Assembly: GCF_001625195.1 (NCBI RefSeq)
Contig: NC_054391.1
Coordinates: 2,108,001-2,172,000, forward strand
Length of the DNA: 64,000 bases
DNA from: Drechmeria coniospora
Taxonomy: Eukaryota; Ascomycota; Sordariomycetes; Hypocreales; Ophiocordycipitaceae
Direction: 5' to 3'
Position 1 is the first letter of the stretch; each line of letters begins with the position of its first letter. The position numbers and the translations under genes were made by a program. Below are positions 1-12,383 of this stretch, in pieces. Under the pieces are notes generated by a model that was not told where the DNA came from, searched no databases, and saw only the letters and a list, made by a program, of their open reading frames with translations.

Positions 1-2234
1 TAGGGCTAGAGTGTACAGACCCGATTTGATGCTCCAGACTTACATGCTGGCATGTCGCAAACGAATAATACAGTACCGATGCGGAACCTCAGCACTGGTA
101 GACATTGTCAGCATCACTTGCAAGCATCACTCGCTCAAGGGTCCTTTGGTACGGGCACACCAGCGGTAGCTCGCGCGAGTTGGAAGTATTGCCCTGATAA
201 AAAGGTACTGGGGAGCACTCCTCACCTGAGTGCAAATACTAACCTCGTGTTATGCCTATTATTTACAGCTCCGTGTGCGCCTTGTACTCGATACGTGTCC
301 TGCGTGGCACTGTTTGGTACATACCATAGCAGCTGCGACACACTGCATTCCGTGTTCGTGCATGGCACTCCGAACTCGTAGCAATCAGGTGCTCGTTTGC
401 GCGTACATGCAGTCGTGCTTGCAGCCGTGCTTGCATCTACTCGGCACTGTCATGAGTCGACTCGGCTGGACGCATCGACTGATGCTGTCCCGTTGCCATG
501 GTGCACCTTGCTGCTGCTCGCACGCCCAGGCCACACCGAAAGCCCATAATCGCCTCGTCGGATGTTGCCTCTCGCATCATGGCTGAAGCAAAACCTTGTC
601 GCCCTGTCGCCTTGTCGTCGCCTTCCAGCCTCGTCACCGAATATATGGGCGAAGCGCAGTCGGATGCACTTGTTCCTCTGGCGGGGCGGTGCGTGCTGTC
701 TCGCATCATGGATGCTTAAACGACGGAAGCCACCGCCTACCGCCGACCTGGACAAGTGGTGTTGTGCGGTGTGCTACCCATATTTCATGCACACGTGCAG
801 TATATGTGCTGCCAGTGGCGGCTCGTCAGGACCCCAGCAGGCCGCAAGTTCCGAGTGACAGCCCACGGTGCCCGAGTGCCGTACTCCGTACCCACCAGGC
901 TACTACCGCCACTAGCCGCCGTCACTTGCAGGCTGCGGCTTCAAGTTGCCCACTTCCCGGTCGGACCACGAGCCGCACGTTTTACCGGCTATATTGAATA
1001 CCCGGACGCCCCATGTACAACTCGCGTCGTCAGATCACCTACGTGCGCTCCGTGACAAGGTACCTGGCAAGAGGTGTCTGTTCGATCAAGATTCATACGG
1101 GTCGCCGACTCGAATACTGCTGGCAAGCCCGGCGGCGTTGCAGGTACTTTGACACCACCGTGCGAGCGCAAAAGTCCACGAGGGCTGGCTGCACAAGGTC
1201 GCATCCGGGTGCGGCTGATGTCGAAACTGCCGATGGACCGGCGAGTTGGTCATTGGTCCGTCCATCTGCGGCTGGAGAGAGCCATGGATCCGACGGCGAA
1301 CACGACTTGTGTCTTGGCCTTTTCGCCCTGCCCTGCCCTGTCCTGCCCCCCCGTCTCCCATCTTCGCCATTCCTCGTCTCGTCTGGTCTCGTCTGGTCTC
1401 GTCTGGTCTCGTCTGGTCTCGTCTCGTCTCGTCTCGTCTGGTCTCGTCTTGATTCCGTCACTCCCGTGCGCGCCTGGATGATGACGAACCTCCCAGCAGT
1501 TTGCCGGCAAAGGCCATGTGGTACGAGGAGGTATCGTCAGCTCGGAGCTTGTCCATTCGGCGACACTCTTCTGCTCGAGCTTGGCCCCCAAAGGCAAACC
1601 CGCCTCCGCTCGGTGGCGTTGGTATCCTGTGCACGTTCTTGCCCATCCGGCTGCGCAGTGAGCGTGACCTCACATGTTGCAGATGTATCGTATCGGGCTG
1701 ACACGACGAAATTGCCTCCGCTGCCATGCACAAAGGTGCAGGTAGCTTTACAGAGTGCAATCGGCCTTGAGAGATGCGTGCGGTGCGTACTTGCGGGATG
1801 CCTGGCCCGGTGCAAGTGTTCGCGCTCAGCGAGGGATGGATGCCGCGTTTTCGCGGGCTCCATTCCCCTTGTTTGGCGCCGCCGTCGACTCGGACGCTGG
1901 CCTGTGTGGCCTTGGGCGTCTTCCCTGCATCCTTCTCGTCCCTCCTACCTTGACGGACTGACTGACTGACTGACTTGTCCCATGAGCTACGAATCGTAAC
2001 GCACGGCGATGGTCTACTGCGGTCGTCATGTGAGAGAATTCTCGACTGATCATGCTGACGGCCCAGCCCACGCGGCACGTGAAGCAATTGGTCGTAGGTG
2101 ACGCCCCGACATCCGACCCTCCTGCGGACGGCGCGAGGTCCTCCGCTCTAGGAACCAGTCCTCGTCAACGTCCTTGCCGCCTATGAAATTGTGTGGCGCG
2201 TCGAAGCAGAGGACTTGTCGCATCTTCCCCCGCA
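1..2234. other. Intergenic, no supported gene
   Basis: The open frames here are not convincing. The longest ones run through simple repeats (a GTCTC/GTCTGGTCTC tract near 1374-1450 and a GACT tract near 1958-1976) and show no recognisable domain or exon pattern. The region lies 3' of the galactokinase gene. No telomeric repeat is visible at the left edge. Confidence 0.6.
1374..1450 (+). repeat. Pyrimidine-rich GTCTC/GTCTGGTCTC tandem repeat
   Basis: At least four 10-bp GTCTGGTCTC units are followed by 5-bp GTCTC units, giving a strand-asymmetric C/T/G tract. It encodes low-complexity shadows in several frames (for example repeated Arg-Asp-Gln-Thr on the minus strand), which explains the spurious long open frames nearby. 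Confidence 0.85.
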
Positions 2235-3893
2235 TCAGCTCGTCTGGCCGACGAGGCTCTCGTCCACCATGTATAGGGCACTCCCGCCGGCGGGCCGGCT
2301 CACCACGACGGCCCTCTCGCGCTGCTCCTCCGTGAGCCCCTTTCCGGCATAATAATCCGTCTCCAGGGCGGCCTTGACATCCGCTACCTTGTCGGCAGGT
2401 ACCAGGTGCACGCTGCAGCCTCCCCAGCCGGCACCCGTCAGTCTGCTGCCCCACGCGCCCGCGGCCCGCGCGATGGTGCAGATCTGATCGAGTTCGGGGC
2501 AGCTGCACTCAAAGAGGCTCCTGCAGGATTCTTGAGTTTCGTTCATCAGCCGACCGAGATCGTGCCCGAGCACCGCCGCGTCGACCGGGCCGCCGTCCGA
2601 GGGGCGCTCCAGGCGAGCGAGGAACTGGAGCACGCGGAGGGCCTCGGTGAAAACATGGAGCGCTCGTTGCCGCAGCTTGAACCGCTCCGTTCGTACCGGG
2701 AAACTTGCCAGGAAGCGCCTCTCGAGCTCCGAAACAGGCTGCCCTAGCGCTTGCGCAATTTCTTCCTTCGTGTACCCCTCCTCCTGAGTGAGCGTCTCGC
2801 GTGTCAGCGTGATGAGCCTTTGAAGCTCCTGTTCCTTGGTCTCGTGCTTGACGGCACCGTCGTCCGAGCTTCTCTGGTGGTGGAAGTAGGTTTCGTGGAA
2901 AGCATGGAGGCTTGTGCCCAGCGGCCCGCCATCGGTTGGCAGTGCCGTCCCGGGAGGGTTGACAAGTGCGTTGAGGTAGGCGGCGGCCAACGTCACCTCG
3001 ACAACACGTAGGTTGTAGTGTATCGGGCCCGTCACTTGCTTGTTCGACGTGACGAAGCTCTGGGCGATGACGGAGCACAGTTCAGGCTTGGTCGCCGGAA
3101 ACCGCACCGGTCGAGCGTCAAGCCCGGGGCTGAAGGTGACGAAGAGTGCCGATCCCGGTTCGGAAAATACGGACGCTGCTTGGTCCATTCTGGGGGAATC
3201 AGTCTCCCGTGGTCAAGGAACGGAGGGGCGCCTGCCAATGCGATGCTGTCCTTACCCTCCCGAGTTGACGCCAACGGCGCGCTCGCTCACCATGGCCAGT
3301 TCGGTCAGCTCCTTCTTGTCGACGGCGCCTTCTCCGTGCGCGGCTAGGACGGCAAGAGCACTGGCCGTCACGAACGCGGCGCTCGAGCTCAGGCCGCCTC
3401 CGACGGGGATGTTTCCGTCCATCAGAACCTCCATGCTGCGCGGCTTGAAGCCGTGGCCCCTTTTCTTTCGCAAAAGCTCCAAGGCGCCGCTCAAGCCACA
3501 TTTGAAGTAGTTTGTCCACTCAAATTTGCTCGCGTCAATTTGGACCTTTTCATCCATGAGCAAGGAAAACTCTTTGGACGCAAACTTGGCGTCGTCGACA
3601 TTGGCCAGTTGGATGACGAAGCTGGCGGCACCGTCGTCGACGGGCTTGGCGGACACGGCGAGGAGGGCATCGGCCGTCACGGCCATCGGTAGGACTGAGT
3701 AAAGGGAATAATCGATATGCTCGCCAATGATGTTGACGCGGCCGGGCGAGCGGGCGACGAAGGTGGCCGAGTGGTGGTAGATGTCGGCAAACCGTGTGAG
3801 CAGCTTGTTCCAACGCGGACCCTCCCGTACGGCATCGGTGACGGGGTAAATGTCCGAGAGAGCGGCGGCGATTGGCACGGAGCTGCGAGACAT
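2235..3893 (-). CDS. GAL1: Galactokinase (GAL1-type, GHMP kinase family)
   Basis: Phosphorylates galactose with ATP to galactose-1-phosphate, the first step of the Leloir pathway, in the cytosol. Two exons, 3893-3256 and 3189-2235, with a 66-bp GT-AG intron (3255-3190); the spliced CDS is 1593 nt, 530 residues. Exon 1 carries the galactokinase signature GRVNIIGEH followed by DY, and the GHMP ATP-binding motif GGGLSSSAAF. The splice joins VNSGG to MDQAA, rebuilding the conserved SGGMDQ stretch. GAGWGGC near the C-terminus is GHMP motif 3. Length is normal for fungal galactokinases. The 3893 ATG opens MSRSSVP and is the first in-frame ATG. No other GAL gene is visible in the window, so there is no local Leloir cluster. 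Confidence 0.95.
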
Positions 3894-6145
3894 TTCAGCT
3901 GTCGAAACGTCTTACCCGTGAGCAGTATGGCCCGACTTTCTTGTCCTGTTCGATTCTTTGCCACCTGGGATGTGGTCTCGATCGTGGTCGACTGTGGTAT
4001 GGGCACAGCACAGCCCAAGAAGGCGGGGTGAAATTATTCAGCTACCGTACTCAAATTCTACTCCGTACTCGGGCAAGAAGTACGTACTTGCTCCGTACTT
4101 ACAGTACTTACTTGCACTATTAATGCGCCCTTGTACTCCGTACTGTACAGTACTCCGTGACTGATAGTACCTCCTGTATAAGTATAAGCAGGTGCTCCGT
4201 GGCCATACTTATAATGAAGTGCCCACTAGTACTCCGTACTCCGTATATCAATGCCGGTTACGGGTCACGGGTTATTACTCATGTACCGTTACGAGTACGA
4301 ACGCCTACTGCAATGTACTGTAAGTGCGTCCCGTACTGTACGTTCTAGGTACAGATACCCACAAGTATTATGCCTTCATTGTAGTATTTCGTAGTTGCCA
4401 TACGCGGAGCAAGTACGGAGTGCTGTAGGTGTATTCCAGACGGAGCACCTACTGAGCACCAATCCTACAATGCGCATGTCGATGGAGTACTTGTATCTCA
4501 CCTGCTGATATACATGGCGAACAAGAATCACACGATTCCCCATTTCCACGCGTGTATTTTTCGACTTCGTATGCGCCATTCCGACATACACTTGTATACT
4601 TGTAGACTAATACAATAGTGTCCGTGCAGAGTACTCCGTACGGGACATGCATCCCGTCAAGTCACCTTGCCCTGCCCTGCATCATGAGTAATCATAACTA
4701 TTCCTTGCACCCCGTGACGACCGATGAGACGGTAGCACTGCCAAAAGGCACCCCGCATCTTATGTGCAGTGCATGTGAGGATTCAAAGGTGCGTCCATTT
4801 CAGGTACGTGAGCATACCCATGTACAGAACACATGTAGTAGCAATTGCATGCATCTAACTCGTGCGTGTGCATGTACAACTTTGCAGCGTGGTGTACATG
4901 TACAACGTACAAGTAGAAGGCTAGAACTCACAACGGCCCAGAAGAATTGACCGATTGACACGATATTCGATGCGGTGGTATTTGCATAGCATCGGCTGAC
5001 ACCGCCAACCAGCCGACGCCAATCTCCCAAGACAGATTATCGCAAGTCCGCCGTCGGCATTTGCACATGCACATGTATCCGTACTTGCAAGTACATATTG
5101 CCGTAAATACTGCAAGTGTAAGTTGATGTGTCTGTGTGATGTACCTGCCATGCCAGACCCACCCTTGATCTTGCTGACGAGAGAGAACATGCCGCAGTGG
5201 CAATGATAAAGATTAGCGCTCGGTGAGGTATGTTGGGACGGCACAAAGGCGCCAAAGATAGGTAAACAAGTATATTCTCAAGTATATGAGTGTATAGTAC
5301 CTACCTATATCCCTGGTCTGAATGCAAGTGCTCGCATGCTCCCCGTATTACCAAGTAGGTACCTAGGTCCCGTTGACTGGCTCCGCAAATGCGACGTCAG
5401 TACTTACATACTGTAATTTACTGCATTGTGCGGAGAGAGAGGAAAGAGGGAACCGACTGTTGGTCGCAACCGTTGGCCAGTGAAGCACCTCAAGTGTGCC
5501 AACCAGCAACTCAAGTCCTTAGGTCCGGGCGATTGGTAACGAGGCTCGAGCGATCTCGAAACGCCAACTCCCGACTCCTTCTCCTCCCCAACCTGGACGA
5601 TGGCAAAGGGGGGTGAACGGTGCGGCAATTGTGCTGGGTCCGATTTTGGCCGTCTCATGGCGTCTCTCACTCTCGATTGCGTTTAGATCCAAACGCCGCT
5701 AGCGAGTACGTGGAACTACATCGGCCAACCTCTCCTTGACTTCATTCGTCGGCGGCGTCGTCCAACGCCACTTCGTGAACCCTACCCCCATGCTCGCATC
5801 TCATTTGCCTGGCAATGAGGGGTAGGTCTTCCCATTTGCATGCCTTCTCCGCACTTGGGTGCACTTCTCGCGATTAGGTAGGTACGTTGCTTCGTCGGCA
5901 AGGTCGGTGCATGCATGATACGAGTCACTATGCGGAATCGAGGCACTGGTGTCGTTGCCGTTGCCCTCCTTGTGCCTTGAGCACCACGGCATCCGACTTG
6001 CTGTATTTAAAGACGCCCTCACCCGCCACATCTTCCTCCACCACGCACACTTGACCCGTCTACCCCAATTTCTCCTCTTCAACAACGCATTCATCCATCA
6101 GCATCAACGTCCACCCGTTCTCATCAAATACATCATCCATTCATC
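3894..6145. other. Intergenic between divergent GAL1 and metallothionein
   Basis: Holds the 5' regions of both flanking genes. From about 4040 to 4660 it is dense in ACTCCGTA/TACGGAGT motifs and GTAC-rich sequence, and a second GTAC-rich stretch lies near 5060-5360. No open frame here has a recognisable domain. Confidence 0.6.
6004..6011 (+). promoter_or_regulatory. TATA-like element of the metallothionein gene
   Basis: TATTTAAA lies about 135 bp upstream of the metallothionein ATG, in a pyrimidine-rich leader region. Its use as the TATA box is inferred from position and sequence only. A TTGCTG lies just upstream and loosely resembles the GCTG core of fungal copper-response elements; this is weak evidence. 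Confidence 0.4.
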
Positions 6146-6303
6146 ATGGGCGACTGCGGATGTGCTACCTCGGGCTCCTGCAGCTGCGGCTCAAGCTGCA
6201 CCTGCGCCAACTGCCCTGTAGGCCTCCTAGTTTCTGTTTGTCCGTGGCTGATGATATGTTGCTAACGACGACGATGACGTTGCATTATATTTAGCACAAA
6301 TAA
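6146..6303 (+). CDS. Copper metallothionein, 26 residues, Neurospora type
   Basis: Small cysteine-rich cytosolic protein expected to bind Cu(I). Exon 1 is 6146-6217 (24 codons); a 77-bp GT-AG intron (6218-6294, containing GCTAAC) separates it from exon 2, 6295-6303, which encodes only His-Lys-stop. The protein starts MGDCGCATSG, continues SCSCGSSCTC and ends ANCPHK. Seven Cys fall at 4, 6, 12, 14, 18, 20 and 23, giving the CxC...CxC...CxC...C spacing of the Neurospora crassa Cu-metallothionein, including the MGDCGC start. The CDS is too short and too split for ordinary ORF detection. The exon 2 boundary is inferred from the TTTAG acceptor and the family's usual length. Without splicing, the frame runs on into intron sequence. 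Confidence 0.85.
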
Positions 6304-8307
6304 CCATGGAGCCCCTTGCGTCGAGTCGGCCCTGGGCATACTGCGAAACGTCGAACTAATGTTTGATGGGGAAGAGATTGAAGAGCACACTCGCCACGGG
6401 TATGCTCGCATGTACAACGCGTTTGGTAGAGGAAGCATGCTCTTTCCACGAGGTTGAGTTGAGTTGTTCCCACGAGTTGAATGGATGACGGCCTGGCAAT
6501 CTGATGAGCTCGTGGGAGGTGACGGCGGAGTTGGTGCGGACAAGGTACATTAAATCGAAAGAGACCATCCGACTCGATGAGTTCACTGGGTTGCGTTCCT
6601 CTTACCCGCACACCAACCAGAAAGCCCTACCACATCGTCTTCCATCGTACATACCGCCCCTCTTGTGTCAGAAGCTGTAGAGCAGCAGGTGAGCCACCAT
6701 GCGGATGCGCATGTGCACATGAGACGATCGTAAAAGTTTGGAACGATGCATTCCGAACCAGCGAAACTCCTGCCGCGTCTGGCGTGCTGGTCGACAGCCA
6801 CCTGACCAGCTCCATAATTGTCAATACCTCAATTATTCCTGTGTGATGACGTCGCCATGGTGCAGCCGAGATGACTGGCTGCGACGGGCAAGCCGCGTAG
6901 CTGCTAATAATGATTGAATCCGAACCCCTCGGAGCAAGCCCAGTGTAGAGTCCAAAGTCATGGCAGTGACTGGTCGTACTACGTACGTACTTGTACTCGT
7001 AGCTGCAAAAATGTCCAGAGTAAGTATACTAGTAATACATACTTACTGTACTCCGTACTTGTGTATACAAATATGTGCGTAGGGAACGAGGGGTAGGATA
7101 CATGTACGGAGTAGCGTAGCTATGCGTTTCCTTGTTAATTACAGTACTACAACTACTTATACTCCTTATTCCTGACCCATACGCCAGCCAGTAGATACTT
7201 CACTCACTCTTTCGTCCAGTCCCTGACTGTCTGACTCCTCGGTTCCGCCACGGTATTTTCCCCCTTGTGTAAACCTCTCCTCTTGGTCGTCCGACTATCT
7301 CTTGTTTGGTACGCATCTCGAACGTTACGCTGAGTGTAATTTCCAAGCTCAGTTCTCGGCCTCGGCGATTGCTAGGTTAGCTGTCGTCGAGCTCTTCCCA
7401 TCCGCCGCCAGCACGAGTAGGGGTTGCAAGCTTGAACCTAAAATTGAGCAGCGTCGCGTCGCTTGACGAGAGGCAGCCGTCGCGGTCACGAATGAATGGG
7501 TTGATCCCTCGTCTTTCGCCCATCCCGCCTGACCTGGCCCTTTTAGCAGTGAGCCTTCCAGCCGACACGACCAACGTGCAAGGGCAGCGATTCGCTTCCT
7601 TTGTCTGATTGGCCGCAACACCCGGTCATCACCGACGTCACTTGTCCGCCATCGCTGCCATTGGGTGATTTGCTTTTTGGAAGGATAAGTCAAAGGACAG
7701 AACTCGGGTTCCGACATATGGATCTGCCCATTGATGCAAAATACAGCGGCTGCGCATGGAATAACTACAAATAATGTACTAGGTACCTGCTGAGTACAGT
7801 ACAGTACGTACTTGTAATTGGTTAGTTACACTTACATGTGTACGGAGTACGGAGTACATGTTATGTACTTGCACGTCCACTGTACTCTCACAGCTAATAA
7901 TTAGTGGGTGAACAATAGAAAACTGCTCTCTAGTGGGAACCTGCGCTAGTGCTCCGTCTTGTACGGAGCACTGGCTTGGGAAAGCTGGTCACACAGTTAC
8001 TGCAACACCACAAGGCGCTTTCATCTCTCGTTCCGCTCCATTCCTCTCGAGCCTTCATTGCTAGTCAACGTTGTTGAACCCATCGGGCCTTGTCGCCACA
8101 TCCCATGACGGCTCACCCCTGCAGTCCATTTACAGCATTTTTTTTTTTTGCCTTCTCGAGCTTCACTTCGCGCCGCATCTCCGCTAACATCCCTTGGTCA
8201 GCCGCTTAGTTGCCGAATCCTATCCTCATGCCCGTGGGAGAATCCGTGCTCCTCCTTGGCTATCCCCGCCCAAGCGACAGCTACCTGCCGTTCACCGACC
8301 GCCAACC
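6304..8307. other. Intergenic, no supported gene
   Basis: Contains the metallothionein 3' region and the upstream region of the RING-CH gene. Two clusters rich in GTAC and ACTCCGTA-type motifs lie at about 6975-7165 and 7770-7970, and a T-run sits at about 8138-8149. The longest minus-strand frame (7349-7717) has no recognisable domain and overlaps no exon pattern. Confidence 0.6.
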
Positions 8308-9949
8308 ATGGAGTCGCACGGGGTTGATGATGCCGCATCGGCTCAGCCTCCCGCCGACGTCGAGGCCGCCGCTGCCCTGCTACCTCCCGATGCTCCGCGT
8401 CGATGCTTCATCTGCCTGACCGACGAGCACGACTCGGATCCGCCCGGCTCATGGGTCGACCCGTGCCCTTGCACGCTCGAGGCACACCAGGACTGCATGC
8501 TCGCCTGGGTTACCGACTGCGAGCGCTCCAGCAAGCCGCTCGTCTGCCCCGTCTGCAAGTCCACCATCAAGCTCGAGGGACCGTGGGATCCCGTCGTGGC
8601 CGCCACCGATGCCGTTCATCGTCGATTCACCCGCCTCAGTCCCGTCGTCCTCTTCACCGGCCTCTCCCTGGGCGTTCAGTTCAGCCTGCAGATGTACGGA
8701 GCCATGGCCTTGTGGACCTTTGCCGGCAGGGACGCCCTCATCCGCTTCGTGTTGGGCCCGGACATGGTGGTCGATGGGAGGAACGCCAGCAACGTCGGCT
8801 TCATCAAAGAGAGAATATGGAGCGCTCTCGTCATGACAAACGTGGCGCCGACTCTCTTGTTTGGCCGCCTGCTTCCAAGTCTTAGCAACAAAGTCTTCCT
8901 ACCTGTCGCTTCCGTCGTACGTCCTCCTCCTCCTCCTCCCCGTCGGTGCACCGATACTCGAGAAGGCTATGTGAGCTGACGTCGATTCTTTCCAACAGTA
9001 CGGCATCTACCACATGATGCACCACGACGACTTTCTGACCTGGCCACCCTCGCCGCAGCTCGCCATGTCTGTCTTCCCCTACATTCGCTCCATATACTGG
9101 AACCTGTGGAGGGAGCTCGTGTTGCCCTATGAGATGAGCCTCAACGGGCAACTTGTTGGACTGCCGCCCGCAGAGGAACGACCCGATGACCAGGTCCAGC
9201 GGGGAGCCAACGACCAGCAGCGCCAGGCCGATGGCGGCATCATGACACTCCTCCAGGGCCTTCTCGATGTGCTGCACCAGGACGAAGACGTTGGGCGAGG
9301 ACGGCGTCGTGACCACGTAGAAGTCGGTCAAGAGGATCCCGCTTTTCTCCCCGGCGACCATGACGGCGAAATAATGGTGGAGCTCCAGATTGGAGACGTC
9401 GCTGTCGACGAGGACGGTGCGCCGTTGGACCTGGGCCTCCACGCCATCGTTGGGCCCGAGGAGGATGACGACGGCGGCAACGGTCAAGATGGAGCCGGAG
9501 GTGCCTTCGACGAGGACCGGAACGGGCAGGCGGACGAGGAGCTGGAGCTGGACGGGAACCTGGACCCGAATCTGCACGAGGATCGAGAGGATGGACACGA
9601 GGCCCCTCCCGCACCGCCGAGACGGATTGGTATCGGTGCCATCCTATCTCATGTTTCCAACGCCATCGTCGGCGCCCTCGTCATGCCTGGCATTTCATTC
9701 GCCATGGGCGAGTTGCTGCGGCTGGCACTGCCCAGGAGGTGGACTGCGGCCCCTCACGGCCCCTGGAGCCAATACGGCATCGGCCAGCGTCCAGCTTTGC
9801 TACAGCAGCAGTGGGGTCGGAGCCTCGTCGGTGGCTGTCTCTACGTCATGCTCAAGGACGCAGCTAGGGTCTACTCCAAATCCCGCAGGGTGGTCGCCAT
9901 GCACAACCGACGTGTGAAGAACGTGGATAGACGGAGGCGGGGCAGGTAA
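8308..9949 (+). CDS. RING-CH (C4HC3) membrane E3 ligase-like protein
   Basis: Probable membrane-anchored ubiquitin ligase of the RINGv/MARCH class. Exons 8308-8916 and 8999-9949, with an 82-bp intron using GTACGT and CAACAG with CTGAC upstream; 519 residues. The RING-CH ligands are C33, C36, C53, C55, H60, C63, C80 and C83. Hydrophobic segments follow (about residues 110-140, and again before and after the splice), suggesting membrane insertion. The middle is strikingly acidic (runs of Asp/Glu, about residues 265-395), then another hydrophobic stretch and a basic C-terminus rich in Arg. The open frame extends upstream of 8308 without an ATG; 8308 is the first ATG and has a good context (CCAACCATGG). 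Substrate and membrane are unknown. The sequence shows a fungal RING-CH protein, not a specific named orthologue. Confidence 0.85.
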
Positions 9950-11109
9950 GGGGGGACGGATCCCCAGGGCGAGCAGCTGTTTGTATCAGCGTGATGGCAT
10001 GGCATGGCATGGCGTTTCCACACAATACCACGCGACCGAGGTCAGATGGAACGAGCAATGGGTAATTACGAGTACAAGAATGAATGAATGAATCAGGTGT
10101 TGCTTCTGACTTGCCCGGCCGGCCCGGGAGGAGGCGGTGCATTGTTTCCAAGAACGAGAGCCCATGATTTGAAAGGCATTCCACTCATATCATGACCGAT
10201 CAAAGGAGTACGCATCGGCTTTGGAAAGTTCTTGCGCCCAATCATACATTCCATGTACCCGTCCTTCAACGCCTATATTCAAGCCTAGGTCTCATTTGCA
10301 CTCAGTACAAGCGCCGATGACGCAAATATGGTAGATGCATTCTCGAGGCAGTGAAGCGGTTCGTAACGGCTCATGTTTACGTATTGTGGAAATCAAGACA
10401 AAACACTACATCTACTCCGTATTCTCGCGTTACGGTTGCTGGCAGAATGATCGTAGCCCACATATGTGCTCGTACTCTGTAGGGACGCCATGCCATGTCT
10501 GTAGGTACGATATAAGCACAAACCCAACCCATCCAGCAGCTCAGCCAGCTTCCACCGTAGCGTACAGAGAATGACATGTTAAATGTGCGAGGATTGAGCA
10601 CTGTACGCACAAGAATTCACTACATTTGTACGGAATAGTGCTCAACACGTGCAGCTGCACATGTGCGGTACTGAGCACTTGGGCAATGTGCTGTACGGAG
10701 TGCTAGTGAACCACATGCTTAAATTAAGAAGAGTAAGTACGTGCTGTTGTAGTTCTGCCAATGGGTACCGACAAGTAATTACTGCGCAGACTACTCCGTG
10801 GTAGGAAATAAATATGAATACTCCGTAGTTGTAGGTGTAATAGCGAGTGGACCGCGGAATGTTCTAGCTCGATTACGGAGTACGTGTGCCGGGACGGCGT
10901 GCTGATCCCACCAACTCCAATTCAAAAATCGTAGGTACGTAATCAATGACACACGAGTACTTCTGCACCGCCAACCGCCAAACATCCTAACAATTTACGC
11001 CGCTAATAGTGCTGCTCACCTTGCCTGGGCCTCTTTGCCACCACAAACGAGCAGCAACACACCTGCTCTCCTCTCCGCTCCCTTCTCGGCTCGTCTCGCC
11101 ATCGCTGCC
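9950..11109. other. Intergenic, no supported gene
   Basis: Follows the RING-CH gene and precedes SGT2. It holds a short TGGCA tandem tract near 9990-10012, a GAAT repeat near 10078-10092, and a cluster of ACTCCGTA/TACGGAGT motifs from about 10410 to 10890. No convincing coding frame is present. Confidence 0.6.
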
Positions 11110-12383
11110 ATGGTATGCATAGTCCCTCCCCCTCCGCCACCGCATCGTCATGCGTCTCAACCGCTGCTCTACATGGCATCCTCGTAGCTAAAACGGCGAC
11201 CCCGCAGACCACTCAACACACCTCCAAGCAGCGGCTGGCGCTTGCCATTTGCGACTTCCTCTCCACCTCGGCCTCCGACGGCACCCTCACCGCCGACGAT
11301 AAAGACTCGGTTGACGTGGCCATCAACTGCATTTCCGAGTCCTTCAAGGTCGATGCTGCCGACGAGAACGCTGTGCGCGCCGCCGTAGGCTCTCAATCCC
11401 TGCTGCAGATTTATTCCGTCTACGAGAAGCTCAAGGCGTCTACGCCGGCCGGAAACACAACCACCGATGCTTCGGCTGCTGCTGCGGACCCCAGCCAAGT
11501 TGCCGAAGAGCAGAAGAAGGCTGAGGCCCTCAAGAGCAGAGGCAACGCCGCCATGGCCCAGAAGGACTACTCGACTGCCATCGACCTCTACACCCAGGCC
11601 CTGAGCCTGCTTCCCACCAACGCCGTCTTCCTTTCGAACCGCGCCGCCGCCCACTCGGCCGCCAAGGACCATGTATCTGCCCGTATCGACGCCGAGGCCG
11701 CCGTCGCCATCGATCCAACCTACACCAAGGCCTGGTCCCGCCTCGGCCTCGCCCGCTTCGCCCTCGGCGACGCCAAGGGTGCCATGGAGGCTTATGGCAT
11801 GGGCATCGAATATGAGGGCAACGGAGGCTCCGAGGCCATGAAGAAAGGATTCGAGACGGCGAAACGCCGCGTCGAGGAATTGGATCCCGACGACGGAAGC
11901 CGGTCCCGCAACCCTGCCGGAGCCAATGCCGGTCCGGGCGGCATGCCCGACCTTGGCAGTCTCGCCTCCATGTTCGGCGGTGCTGGCGGTGGCGGTGGCG
12001 GCATGCCCGACTTTGCCTCCATCATGAACAACCCCATGTTCGCAAGCATGGCGCAGAACCTCATGGGCAACCCCGACCTAATGAACAACCTCATGAGCAA
12101 CCCCCGCCTGCGCGATATGGCAAATCAGTTTGGTGGTGCTGGCGCCGGTGGTGCTATGCCCGATCTCAACAGCCTCATGGCCGACCCTAACATTGCAGAG
12201 ATGTGAATTACCCTTGAATTTTCGGTGCTTCCATGTCCCGCTTTCCTGTCGTCACTAACTTCTCGCAGGGCACGAAGCATGCTCGGCGGCGGCGGCGGCG
12301 GCACTGCTGGCAGCAATAATACCAACAATTCCAGCAACAGCAACAACGGCAGCAACAGCAGCAACAGCAACAACGCCTCGTAG
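11110..12383 (+). CDS. SGT2: SGT2/SGTA-type TPR co-chaperone
   Basis: Cytosolic co-chaperone that hands tail-anchored membrane proteins to the GET pathway and binds Hsp70/Hsp90. Model: exon 1 is the ATG alone (11110-11112), intron 11113-11207, exon 2 11208-12202, intron 12203-12268, exon 3 12269-12383; 370 residues. The N-terminal dimerisation domain starts MTTQHTSKQRLALAICDF. Three TPRs span about residues 107-215, and the C-terminal half has NP-rich STI1-like repeats (NPMFASMAQNLMGNPDLMNN). Exon 3 adds the family-typical continuation EMARSM, then a Gly run and an Asn/Ser-rich tail in place of the usual Gln-rich tail. The 11110 ATG has a GCCATGG context, and the intron follows directly after it (GTATGC...CCGCAG). 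An in-frame ATG at 11115 lies inside this intron and would give a 30-residue non-conserved extension. Confidence 0.9.

Noticed and set aside
1013..2087. Long open frames on both strands (318 and 209 codons)
   Set aside because: They pass through GTCTC and GACT simple repeats, overlap each other on opposite strands and contain no recognisable domain.
7349..7717. 122-codon minus-strand frame
   Set aside because: No domain, isolated in intergenic DNA, no plausible flanking exons.
11115..11207. Upstream extension of SGT2 from the ATG at 11115
   Set aside because: The 30 added residues are not like the family's N-terminus and are bounded by good splice signals; the ATG at 11110 with an intron explains the sequence better.
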